Source of the DNA: Mariprofundus sp.
GTDB taxonomy: Bacteria > Pseudomonadota > Zetaproteobacteria > Mariprofundales > Mariprofundaceae
Assembly (NCBI GenBank): GCA_015485035.1
Contig: WFUI01000261.1
Coordinates: 1-6,664 of the forward strand
Direction of reading: 5' to 3'
Length of the DNA: 6,664 nucleotides
Of this stretch, positions 1 to 6,664 are shown piece by piece. Made by a program: the position numbers and the translations under genes. How positions within the stretch are numbered: the first letter of the stretch is position 1; every line of letters begins with the position of its first letter. Under the pieces are notes generated by a model, which was given only the letters and a program-made list of their open reading frames with translations, did not search any database and had not been told where the DNA came from.

Positions 1-290
1 CCTATATCGGGCTGATAAATGATGATTTTGATCATGCTGCCAACGAGTTACTAAGTTTGATTAAAGAACTGGGTGAAGAGCTGGAAGGCCATGTAAGTGT
101 CTATGCTGACGCTGCTGTAATGCCACGTTTTTTGTATCACAGTGGCATCCTGTTTGCCGGTTTTGCACCCGGCGTGGCTCAGGCATTGCTGCATGGTGGT
201 CGTTATGATGCGATGATGGCGGCGCACGGCAGGGATATGCCGGCGACCGGTTTTTCATGTGATTTGTGGACGCTGATTAACGCAGGGTAA
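1..290 (+). CDS. hisZ: HisZ, ATP phosphoribosyltransferase regulatory subunit (C-terminal part, 5' end outside window)
   Basis: The frame is open from the left edge (first full codon at 3) and ends at TAA 288-290, giving 95 visible residues. The visible part ends in a block resembling the histidyl-tRNA-synthetase-like fold of HisZ: YHSGILFAGFAPG, then GGRYDAMMAAHGR, then PATGFSCDLWTL. In HisZ the GGRYD and ATGFS(x)DL segments are the counterparts of HisS motifs 2 and 3. HisZ has no synthetase activity; it binds the short form of HisG and enables the first step of histidine biosynthesis and its feedback control by histidine. This implies a short-form hisG elsewhere in the genome. purA follows on the same strand 100 bases downstream, a common proteobacterial order, so the two may be co-transcribed. 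HisS is the main alternative, but the end of the protein directly after the DL motif, without an anticodon-binding domain, favours HisZ. Confidence 0.88.
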   Translation, partial: YIGLINDDFDHAANELLSLIKELGEELEGHVSVYADAAVMPRFLYHSGILFAGFAPGVAQALLHGGRYDAMMAAHGRDMPATGFSCDLWTLINAG

Positions 291-295
291 GATTT

Positions 296-1680
<1,385 letters not shown>

Positions 1681-1683
<3 letters not shown>

Positions 1684-1722
1684 CGAAATATTCACCGCAT
1701 TGAAGCGATGAATATTTCGTTA
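1681..1722. terminator. Hairpin shared by convergent purA and arsC, probable bidirectional terminator
   Basis: The arms TAACGAAATATTCA (1681-1694) and TGAATATTTCGTTA (1709-1722) are perfectly complementary over 14 bases. After one mismatch there is a further CGC/GCG pairing and a six-base loop. The first arm starts at the purA stop codon, and the hairpin ends 7 bases from the stop codon of the oppositely oriented arsC copy 1. That position suggests termination from both sides. Neither strand shows a clear run of T after the stem, so it is not a textbook intrinsic terminator; it may instead act by blocking read-through or stabilising 3' ends. Confidence 0.6.
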
Positions 1723-1729
1723 GTTTGAA

Positions 1730-2146
1730 CTACGGGTTTGTCCGGATAAACGCTTCGATGCGTGTTTTGATCTGATCGCGCACGCGGCGGAACTCATCCA
1801 TGATTTCCTCTTTGCTGCCGGTAGCCTTGGCCGGATCGTCGAACGGCCAATGCTGTTTTTCACAGGTGGCCGGAACCACCGGGCAATGCTCGTCGGCATG
1901 GCCGCATACAGTGACCAGTAAATCGATCGTCTTCAGAAGTTCGGGGTCAAGGATTTCTGACTCCTGCCCGGATATATCCACGCCGGCTTCCTGCATCACT
2001 GTAATAGCGCGCGGGTTTTTACCATGCGCTTCAATACCGGCTGAAAACACCTCGTAGTGATCACCACCCAGTTGTTTTAGCCAGCCTTCAGCCATCTGTG
2101 AACGACAGGAATTGCCGGTGCATAAAAACAGAACGCGTGTTGTCAT
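1730..2146 (-). CDS. arsC: Thioredoxin-type arsenate reductase ArsC, copy 1 (low-molecular-weight phosphatase fold)
   Basis: This 138-residue cytoplasmic enzyme should reduce arsenate to arsenite, which Acr3 then exports. The N-terminus carries the LMW-phosphatase anion loop CTGNSCRS, with nucleophile Cys9 and Arg15. The redox pair Cys81 and Cys88 sits in [10 protein letters not shown], and Asp104 in FDDPA is the likely general acid. The spacing is that of the well-studied pI258 ArsC (Cys10, Cys82, Cys89), shifted by one, which points to regeneration by thioredoxin. Cys14 in the anion loop is also present in the pI258 enzyme, and Glu64 falls at about the position of its acidic potassium-site residue. 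The ATG at 2146 is preceded by a run of six G (2153-2158), six bases upstream. It is the last gene of the operon, 49 bases after arsJ, and its stop abuts the shared hairpin. An ordinary protein tyrosine phosphatase is unlikely because of the Cys pair. Confidence 0.95.
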   Translation of the reverse strand: MTTRVLFLCTGNSCRSQMAEGWLKQLGGDHYEVFSAGIEAHGKNPRAITVMQEAGVDISGQESEILDPELLKTIDLLVTVCGHADEHCPVVPATCEKQHWPFDDPAKATGSKEEIMDEFRRVRDQIKTRIEAFIRTNP

Positions 2147-2163
2147 GGTTTACCCCCCACTAA

Positions 2164-2178
2164 CGACCGCCTTGGTCG
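2164..2178 (-). other. Small hairpin in the arsJ-arsC spacer
   Basis: CGACC at 2164-2168 and GGTCG at 2174-2178 form a perfect five-base stem with a five-base loop, lying between the arsJ stop and the arsC ribosome-binding site. There is no T run after it, and the next gene is close on the same strand, so it is more likely a minor mRNA structure or chance than a terminator. Confidence 0.25.
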
Positions 2179-2195
2179 CAGGGAAATCATACGCC

Positions 2196-3425
2196 TTACA
2201 GAGATGCTGTGCGAGGTAAACGGAGCGAGATCAGTGCAGCGGTAATCAGAAAGGTGCTGGAGAACCAGAGGCAGCCGGTGAGCCCCATGCTCTGGTAAAT
2301 CAGCCCCGAGAGCACAGTGCCGGCCAGCCGGCCGCCGGCATTGGCCATGTAGTAGAAGCCGACATTCATGCTTACTTTTTCATGATTGCTCCACGAGACA
2401 ATCAGGTAAGAGTGGGCGGCCGAGTTGACAGCGAAGATGAAACCAAACAGCGCCAGTCCGCCGACGATGCTTGCGGTGACGCTAAACTCCGATTGCAGCA
2501 GCCAGACGATCAGCACCGGCACGGCGGCCAGTATGAAGGCCCAGACCGCCACCATGCGCTCGTCCGGGGGGCCGGAGATACACCTTAGCAGACCGGGGGC
2601 GGCGGCCTGCACGATGCCGTAGCCGATCACCCACAAGGCGAAGAAGCTGCCGACCTGCGTAAAACTCCATCCCAGTTCTGCGACCATAAATACCGGCAAA
2701 CCGACCACGAACCAGACATCGCGTGCGCCGAACAGGAAAAAGCGCGCCGCAGAGAGGTAGTTAATGGCTGGCGATTTGGAGAATATTGCCGAGAATTTTG
2801 TTTTGGTTCTGGTTTTACCCATCTCCGGCGGCAACAGCAGCCAGGTGATCAGCAGGGCGATGCTGAGCATGGCGGCCAGTATGATCAGAGCGCCCCGGAA
2901 ACCCACCCATGCCAGCAGAGCTCCTCCGACAAAAAAGCCGGCGCCTTTGAGCGCATTTTTCGAGCCGGTTAACATCGCCACCCAGCGGAACAGTTTGCTA
3001 TCGCCGTCTGAGCTGCCTGAGTTACTGTTCGGGTTGCCTTGGGTCGGCACGAACAGTTTGACGCCCGCCTTGGCACTCATTTTATTCAGATCCTTGGCGA
3101 TGCCGGAGAGCGCCTGCGCCGCCATCACAAACGGAACGCTTAACCATGCCGCCGGCACGGTGAGCATCAGCAGCGCTGCGATCTGCAATATCATGCCGAT
3201 ATGCATGATCCGGTTCAGGCCGATGCGCGCCCCCAGCCAGCCGCCGAGCAGATTGGTGACGATGCCGAAAAATTCATAAAACAGAAACAGCATGGCGATT
3301 TCCAGCGGGTTGTAACCAAGCTGATAAAAATAGAGTACCACCAGCATGCGGATGGCACCATCAGTGATGGTAAATGCCCAGTAGCCACCGGTGATGGTCA
3401 GGTAATTACGGAAGTTCTGTTCCAT
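2196..3425 (-). CDS. arsJ: ArsJ, organoarsenical (1-arseno-3-phosphoglycerate) efflux permease of the major facilitator superfamily
   Basis: ArsJ is an inner-membrane transporter that exports 1-arseno-3-phosphoglycerate, the unstable product formed by the partner GAPDH from arsenate and glyceraldehyde 3-phosphate. The 409-residue protein is rich in hydrophobic helices, consistent with a 12-helix MFS fold. It carries segments I associate with ArsJ: GYWAFTITDGAIRMLVVL (14-31), LFLFYEFFGIVTNLLGGW (46-63), LSGIAKDLNKMSAKAGVK (106-123), LTGSKNALKG (152-161) and NVGFYYMANAGGRLAGTV (354-371). The neighbour directly upstream is the ArsJ-associated GAPDH, which strongly supports the call. The frame extends upstream to 3509 inside the gap gene, but homology starts at the ATG at 3425, 26 bases after the gap stop. 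No strong ribosome-binding site is visible there, so translation may depend on coupling to gap. Residues 127-144 form a hydrophilic Asn/Ser/Gly-rich loop that seems longer than usual. Confidence 0.95.
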   Translation of the reverse strand: MEQNFRNYLTITGGYWAFTITDGAIRMLVVLYFYQLGYNPLEIAMLFLFYEFFGIVTNLLGGWLGARIGLNRIMHIGMILQIAALLMLTVPAAWLSVPFVMAAQALSGIAKDLNKMSAKAGVKLFVPTQGNPNSNSGSSDGDSKLFRWVAMLTGSKNALKGAGFFVGGALLAWVGFRGALIILAAMLSIALLITWLLLPPEMGKTRTKTKFSAIFSKSPAINYLSAARFFLFGARDVWFVVGLPVFMVAELGWSFTQVGSFFALWVIGYGIVQAAAPGLLRCISGPPDERMVAVWAFILAAVPVLIVWLLQSEFSVTASIVGGLALFGFIFAVNSAAHSYLIVSWSNHEKVSMNVGFYYMANAGGRLAGTVLSGLIYQSMGLTGCLWFSSTFLITAALISLRLPRTASL

Positions 3426-3451
3426 GATGCGCTGGCGTCCGGTTGAGAGAA

Positions 3452-4450
3452 CTACAGCGACCGGGCCACTGTGGCGGCCAGCTCTATCATGCGGTTCACA
3501 TAGCCCCATTCGTTATCGTACCAGGCATAGATTTTCACCTGCGTGCCGTTGACCACCATCGTCGAAAGTGCATCGACAATTGATGAGCGCGGATCGTTGG
3601 CGTAGTCGGCGGAAACCAGCGGTCGCTCTTCATAGCCGAGAATGCCTTGCAGGGCGTTTTCGGAGGCTTCACGAAACAGCGTGTTGACCTCGTCAACGCT
3701 CGTTTCGCGCACCGCTTCGAACACAAAATCGGTCAGTGACGCATTGAGCAGCGGCACGCGCACGGCATGGCCGTTGAGTTTTCCTTCCAGCTCCGGAAAA
3801 ATTTTTGTGATAGCTTTGGCCGAGCCGGTCGAGGTGGGGATCAGCGACTGGCCGCAGGCCCGCGCCCGACGCAGATCCTTGTGTCCCTTGTCGATAATCG
3901 TCTGCGTGTTGGTGATGTCGTGAATCGTGGTCATCGAGCCGTGTTTAATGCCGATCTGCTCATGCATCACTTTCACGATCGGTGCCAGGCAGTTGGTGGT
4001 GCACGATGCGGCCGTGAGCAGGTGGTTCACGGCCGCATCGTAGAGATAATCATTGACGCCGTAGACGATGTTGAGCGCACCCTCAACGGGCGCGGCCACG
4101 ATCACCTTTTTGACGCCCTGATCGAAGTATGCCTGAAGCTGCTCGACTTTGCGGAACTTGCCGGTTGATTCGATCACAATATCGCATCCCGACCAGTCAG
4201 TGTCGGAGATTGACTGGTTGGATGAGTAGGTGAGCGGCTGCCCGTCCACGCGCATGGTATTGTCTTTACCACCACAATCATGCCCCCAGCGGCCATGCAC
4301 CGAATCGAATTTGAGCAGGTGGGCCGAGCCTGCGCTATCGGTGGCAATCTCATTGATCTGCACAATGTCGAATGCATTCGATTCCCAGCCGACGCGAAAG
4401 CCCAGCCTGCCCATACGGCCGAAGCCATTGATGCCAATGTTGATGGTCAT
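3452..4450 (-). CDS. gap: ArsJ-associated glyceraldehyde-3-phosphate dehydrogenase
   Basis: This 332-residue phosphorylating GAPDH is expected to accept arsenate in place of phosphate and produce 1-arseno-3-phosphoglycerate for export by ArsJ, encoded next. Visible features are the NAD-binding loop [10 protein letters not shown] (6-15), FDSVHGRW (48-55), the active-site block SCTTNCLAP (149-157) with nucleophile Cys150, the general base His177 in [10 protein letters not shown], and YDNEWGY (311-317). HDITNTQ replaces the usual HAYTNDQ of glycolytic enzymes, and [15 protein letters not shown] replaces the usual RVP-TP-S-VDL stretch; these changes fit the ars-operon subgroup. The length is normal and no key residue is missing. 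The ATG overlaps the stop of the upstream arsC in an ATGA, so the two are translationally coupled. A housekeeping GAPDH is the alternative, but the position between arsC and arsJ argues against it. Confidence 0.95.
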   Translation of the reverse strand: MTINIGINGFGRMGRLGFRVGWESNAFDIVQINEIATDSAGSAHLLKFDSVHGRWGHDCGGKDNTMRVDGQPLTYSSNQSISDTDWSGCDIVIESTGKFRKVEQLQAYFDQGVKKVIVAAPVEGALNIVYGVNDYLYDAAVNHLLTAASCTTNCLAPIVKVMHEQIGIKHGSMTTIHDITNTQTIIDKGHKDLRRARACGQSLIPTSTGSAKAITKIFPELEGKLNGHAVRVPLLNASLTDFVFEAVRETSVDEVNTLFREASENALQGILGYEERPLVSADYANDPRSSIVDALSTMVVNGTQVKIYAWYDNEWGYVNRMIELAATVARSL

Positions 4451-4462
4451 GATATTACCCCC
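4447..4462 (-). promoter_or_regulatory. ATGA stop-start overlap and ribosome-binding site of gap
   Basis: The arsC copy 2 stop TGA (4449-4447) and the gap start ATG (4450-4448) share bases in an ATGA at 4450-4447. A GGGGG tract at 4462-4458, seven bases upstream of the ATG and inside the end of arsC, can serve as the ribosome-binding site. The overlap fixes the gap start and indicates coupled translation. Confidence 0.8.
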
Positions 4463-4881
4463 TGTTTATCAACTGCCGCAATCCACGGACGAATGCGACC
4501 TACCATTTCTATATAAACCTGCCTGAATAATTTCAGCATTTCCTCTTCACTGTTTTCAAAGGCAGCCGGGTCGTCAAAGCCCCAGTGAATGCGTTGCGTA
4601 TCATCTGGAAAAGTCGGGCAGGCATCCTTGGCTTTGTTGCAAACGGTGATGATGTAGTCGAATTTCTGATCCGCAAACTCGTCCATGCTTTTACTTCTGG
4701 CATGTGAGGCATCGATTTGCACCTCATCCAGCACTTTGATTGTCATGGGGTGGACAGCGCGAGGGTGTGTGCCGGCGCTATATGCTTCAAAATGGTCGCC
4801 GCCAAGTTCGCGTAAAATATGTTCAGCCATTTGTGATCGCGCTGAATTTCCGGTGCATAGAAACAGAACTTTAATTGTCAT
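4447..4881 (-). CDS. arsC: Thioredoxin-type arsenate reductase ArsC, copy 2
   Basis: This 144-residue protein has the same LMW-phosphatase fold as copy 1 and should reduce arsenate to arsenite. It shows the anion loop CTGNSARS with Cys9 and Arg15, the redox pair Cys81 and Cys88 in [10 protein letters not shown], and Asp104 in GFDDPA. The catalytic spacing is identical to copy 1, but the sequences differ widely elsewhere. Ala replaces the second Cys of the anion loop (position 14). Lys lies at position 64, where copy 1 has Glu and the pI258 enzyme an Asp that supports potassium binding. The C-terminus is longer (to DKQGVIS). A TTG four codons upstream (4893) is in frame, but the ATG at 4881 follows a strong GGAGGG and matches the family start. 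It lies 26 bases after acr3 and overlaps gap by four bases. A different electron donor from copy 1 is possible but not shown. Confidence 0.93.
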   Translation of the reverse strand: MTIKVLFLCTGNSARSQMAEHILRELGGDHFEAYSAGTHPRAVHPMTIKVLDEVQIDASHARSKSMDEFADQKFDYIITVCNKAKDACPTFPDDTQRIHWGFDDPAAFENSEEEMLKLFRQVYIEMVGRIRPWIAAVDKQGVIS

Positions 4882-4885
4882 GAGA

Positions 4886-4891
4886 CCCTCC
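4886..4891 (-). promoter_or_regulatory. Ribosome-binding site of arsC copy 2
   Basis: GGAGGG read on the minus strand lies four bases before the ATG at 4881. It overlaps the in-frame TTG at 4893-4891 and so rules that out as the main start. Confidence 0.85.
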
Positions 4892-4907
4892 AATAATTAT
4901 GCATGCT

Positions 4908-5978
4908 TTACTCTGAATCTGCCTTCCTGATGGCATTACTGTTGTTGCGCTCATACCACCCTTTGCTACGGTTGACGATTGCCGCCACCGACAGCATCAC
5001 CGGCACTTCCACCAGTACGCCGACCACCGTGGCCAGTGCGGCACCCGATTCAAAGCCGAACAGGGCAATGGCAGCTGCGACGGCCAGCTCGAAAAAATTG
5101 GATGCGCCGATCAATGCCGATGGGCCTGCAATGCAGTGGGCCACACCCAGCTTGCGGTTCAGCCAGTAAGCGAGCATGGCATTGAAATAGACCTGAATGG
5201 TAATCGGAACAGCCAGTAACAGAATCACCAGCGGCTGGGACAGAATCTGTTCCCCCTGAAACCCAAACAATAATACCACCGTCACCAGCAGTGCAGCCAT
5301 CGAAACCGGATCCATGATGTGCAATACATCATCCAGCCTGTTTTTGGCCAGCAGAATGTTGCGGGTGATATAGGCCAGGATTACCGGAATCACGATATAC
5401 AGCAGCACAGAGAGCAACAGCGTGTCCCACGGCACGGTAATCGATGCCACACCGAGCAGCAGACCGACAATCGGAGCAAAGGCAAAGATCATAATCACAT
5501 CATTCAGCGCCACCTGGGAAAGCGTGAACTGGGGGTGGCCGCCCACCAGTCGTGACCAGACAAACACCATCGCCGTGCACGGTGCGGCAGCGAGCAGAAT
5601 CAGACCGGCGATGTATTCCGGAATTTTGCCTGCATCAAGCAGGGGGGCGAACAGATGCCCCAGAAACAGCCAGCCGAGCAGCGCCATCGAAAATGGTTTG
5701 ACCAGCCAGTTGATGCCCAGAGTCACTCCGATCCCGCGGCGGTGGTGCCAGACTTCATGCAGGGAGGAATAGTCGATTTTAAGCAGCATGGGGAAAATCA
5801 TGGCCCAGATCAGCAGGGCGACCGGCAGATTGATGTGTGCTACTTCCATACCGCCCAAAGTATGGAAAACAGGTGGGAATAATGTACCCAGTCCAATACC
5901 TGTAATAATACAGAGAAAAACCCACACGGTCAGATAACGCGCGAAGAGTCCCATGGTTTTTTTATTTACGGATGACAT
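4908..5978 (-). CDS. acr3: Acr3-family arsenite efflux permease
   Basis: Acr3 is an inner-membrane arsenite exporter, driven by the proton gradient and distinct from the ArsB family. The 356-residue protein shows ten likely membrane helices (about 11-34, 51-67, 82-106, 120-142, 155-178, 185-205, 224-242, 248-272, 284-308, 312-335). Conserved Acr3 segments are visible: AAAPCTAMVFVWS (131-142), with the helix-4 Cys134 needed for arsenite transport in this family; ALNDVIMIFAF (157-167); PSALIGASNFFELAVAAAIA (286-305); and VLVEVPVMLS (321-330). The ATG at 5978 has a perfect GGAGGT four bases upstream; a TTG at 5999 is in frame but lies upstream of that site. This is the promoter-proximal gene of the operon, followed after 26 bases by arsC copy 2. 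Its product removes the arsenite made by both ArsC proteins. Confidence 0.97.
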   Translation of the reverse strand: MSSVNKKTMGLFARYLTVWVFLCIITGIGLGTLFPPVFHTLGGMEVAHINLPVALLIWAMIFPMLLKIDYSSLHEVWHHRRGIGVTLGINWLVKPFSMALLGWLFLGHLFAPLLDAGKIPEYIAGLILLAAAPCTAMVFVWSRLVGGHPQFTLSQVALNDVIMIFAFAPIVGLLLGVASITVPWDTLLLSVLLYIVIPVILAYITRNILLAKNRLDDVLHIMDPVSMAALLVTVVLLFGFQGEQILSQPLVILLLAVPITIQVYFNAMLAYWLNRKLGVAHCIAGPSALIGASNFFELAVAAAIALFGFESGAALATVVGVLVEVPVMLSVAAIVNRSKGWYERNNSNAIRKADSE

Positions 5979-5982
5979 GTAC

Positions 5983-5988
5983 ACCTCC
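5983..5988 (-). promoter_or_regulatory. Ribosome-binding site of acr3
   Basis: GGAGGT on the minus strand, four bases before the ATG at 5978, is a near-perfect Shine-Dalgarno sequence. It fixes the start and excludes the in-frame TTG at 5999. Confidence 0.9.
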
Positions 5989-5999
5989 AGACATGCCAA

Positions 6000-6025
6000 A
6001 CTATATCTGTATATCCGGATATAGT
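6000..6025. promoter_or_regulatory. Candidate ArsR-type operator overlapping the acr3 -10
   Basis: TATATCCGGATATA at 6010-6023 is a perfect 14-base palindrome. A second, interlocking dyad is formed by ACTATATC (6000-6007) and GATATAGT (6018-6025). AT-rich dyads of about this size over the promoter are typical of ArsR/SmtB repressor sites. The palindrome covers the proposed -10 hexamer, so a bound repressor would block polymerase. No arsR gene is present in the window, so the identity of the binder is inferred. Confidence 0.55.
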
Positions 6026-6046
6026 AAATTAAAGATAATTGATCAA
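6018..6046 (-). promoter_or_regulatory. Probable sigma-70 promoter of the arsenic operon
   Basis: On the minus strand TTGATC (6046-6041) is followed after exactly 17 bases by TATATC (6023-6018). These match the -35 TTGACA and -10 TATAAT consensus at four of six positions each, in an AT-rich stretch. Transcription would begin near 6011, giving a leader of roughly 33 bases before the acr3 ATG. No other comparable promoter was seen within the operon, and its gene spacing (4-base overlap to 49 bases) fits one transcript. Confidence 0.55.
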
Positions 6047-6050
6047 TTAT
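6035..6050. promoter_or_regulatory. Perfect 16-base palindrome over the acr3 -35
   Basis: ATAATTGATCAATTAT reads the same on both strands and contains the proposed -35 hexamer. It could be a second regulator site or a hairpin between the upstream gene and the operon. There is no T run beyond it. Its length makes chance less likely, though the AT-rich context weakens this. Confidence 0.45.
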
Positions 6051-6182
6051 GCAGATAGGGTGGCGGATGTGGTGTTTGGAACCTCGTTACGATTTCCAGT
6101 TACTGATGCCTTGATTGAGCCCTCTGCCCAGCAAGCCATGAAGCTGTCTGGCCCGGGTAGAATTAAGGTGAATATGCCCTGA
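6036..6182 (+). other. Short open frame of unknown status, possible gene remnant
   Basis: After the TAA at 6036-6038 the plus strand is open to TGA at 6180-6182, giving 47 residues from TTG 6039 or 40 from GTG 6060; the only in-frame ATGs are near its end. The translation (for example GTSLRFPVTDALIEPS, then KLSGPGRIKVNMP) has a protein-like composition, but I do not recognise it. It ends exactly where the convergent DUF481 gene ends: the two TGA stops abut as TGATCA. It has no ribosome-binding site and overlaps the acr3 promoter at its start. It may be the tail of a lost gene or pure chance. The stretch 6051-6182 otherwise shows nothing definite. Confidence 0.2.
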
Positions 6183-6664
6183 TCAAAAGCGCAGCTCCAG
6201 GCCGCTGCTATATCGCAAATCAATTGATTTAACGGTCTGAGGCGGTTTTGCATCGTAGGTGAAATCAAGCGATAGTTTAAGGTCAATATTATCCATGATT
6301 TTCACATATGCTGACATCTCTTCGAGCAGGCGGTAATCGTTCAATTGACTTATAGCCGGCTGATAATAGGTGGTGCAGTTTATGCGCAGTTGTTCGTTGA
6401 ATCGACGTTTGACCACCAGATAATTACTGCTGCGCCATAATCGTGAGCTTGTATCATTGGTGGTGGCTGTGACACGCAATCGCTCGTGCTCATAAAAACC
6501 ACCCAGCCCAATATATACGGCAGCAACACCTGCTTTCTCAAAGGCAGTTAAACGCAGGCCACCACCCAATAGCGTGCGTCTGGATAATCGTGCAAAGGGA
6601 TCGCGCCCGACCTGAGCAAGAACTTCAACAGCCCACTGCTTATTCAAATCAGTACGGTGCCGTA
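6183..6664 (-). CDS. DUF481-family outer-membrane beta-barrel protein (C-terminal part, 5' end outside window)
   Basis: The frame is open from the right edge to TGA 6185-6183, with about 160 visible residues. It resembles the C-terminal half of DUF481 proteins (YdiY-like, 'salt-induced outer membrane protein'): RDPFARLSRRTLLGGGLR, then AVYIGLGGFYEHERL, CTTYYQPAISQLNDYRLLEE and LDFTYDAKPPQTVKSIDLRY. Alternating polar and hydrophobic stretches fit beta-strands, and the chain ends in LRF, the terminal aromatic typical of barrels recognised by the BAM complex. A TTG at 6647 is in frame, but reading upstream of it continues the family-like sequence (RHRTDLNKQW), so it is not the start. The function of this family is not established. 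It lies on the same strand as the arsenic operon and ends 204 bases before acr3, which has its own probable promoter, so a functional link is not indicated. Confidence 0.85.
   Translation of the reverse strand, partial: RHRTDLNKQWAVEVLAQVGRDPFARLSRRTLLGGGLRLTAFEKAGVAAVYIGLGGFYEHERLRVTATTNDTSSRLWRSSNYLVVKRRFNEQLRINCTTYYQPAISQLNDYRLLEEMSAYVKIMDNIDLKLSLDFTYDAKPPQTVKSIDLRYSSGLELRF

Noticed and set aside
2764..3279. 171-residue plus-strand open frame antisense to arsJ
   Set aside because: It mirrors the arsJ codons and has no recognisable domain; such shadows are common opposite GC-rich membrane protein genes.
3426..3509. Longer arsJ starting inside gap
   Set aside because: The extra residues are the gap 3' end read in another frame and do not resemble an MFS N-terminus; ArsJ similarity starts at the ATG at 3425.
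3767..4168. 133-residue plus-strand open frame antisense to gap
   Set aside because: It is a shadow of a highly conserved GAPDH region and shows no domain of its own.
4882..4893. TTG start of arsC copy 2
   Set aside because: The codons overlap the GGAGGG ribosome-binding site; the ATG at 4881 fits the family.
6121..6155. Possible hairpin after the DUF481 gene
   Set aside because: The arms around GCCCAGCAAGC and GCTGTCTGGCCC pair only with bulges and there is no T run, so a terminator cannot be supported.
6047..6286. 79-residue minus-strand open frame
   Set aside because: It overlaps the end of the DUF481 gene out of frame and crosses the acr3 promoter region; its translation has no family resemblance.

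Overview
The window looks like chromosomal DNA of a proteobacterium. The evidence is a hisZ-purA pair at the left end, an arrangement common in beta-, gamma- and related proteobacteria, and a DUF481-type outer-membrane barrel protein at the right end, which implies a Gram-negative envelope. Codon use and base composition look moderate and even throughout. I cannot assign a genus; a beta- or zetaproteobacterium would fit, but that is a guess.

Layout. Positions 1-290 (+) hold the C-terminal end of hisZ (histidine biosynthesis). Positions 296-372 hold an imperfect inverted repeat of the widespread 'CCACGAAGGCACAAAG' intergenic type. Positions 391-1683 (+) are a complete purA (adenylosuccinate synthetase). 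A perfect 14-bp stem hairpin at 1681-1722 lies between purA and the oppositely oriented arsenic genes and probably serves both as a terminator. Positions 1730-5978 (-) are a compact five-gene arsenic resistance operon, transcribed right to left: acr3, arsC (copy 2), gap (ArsJ-associated GAPDH), arsJ, arsC (copy 1). Positions 6000-6050 contain its probable promoter, with one palindrome over the -10 and another over the -35. Positions 6036-6182 (+) hold a short open frame of doubtful status. Positions 6183-6664 (-) are the C-terminal part of a DUF481 outer-membrane protein that runs off the window.

How the genes work together. The two ArsC proteins should reduce arsenate to arsenite with thioredoxin-type chemistry, and Acr3 should export the arsenite. 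In parallel, the GAPDH should use arsenate in place of phosphate to make 1-arseno-3-phosphoglycerate, which ArsJ exports; it then breaks down outside the cell to release arsenate. The operon thus joins an arsenite exit and a direct arsenate exit under one promoter. No arsR regulator is present in the window, although the promoter has operator-like dyads. hisZ, purA and the DUF481 gene have no evident role in arsenic handling.

The systems here are recognisable. The less ordinary points are the pairing of both efflux routes with two divergent arsC copies, an Asn/Ser-rich loop in ArsJ, the missing local regulator, and the doubly palindromic promoter.
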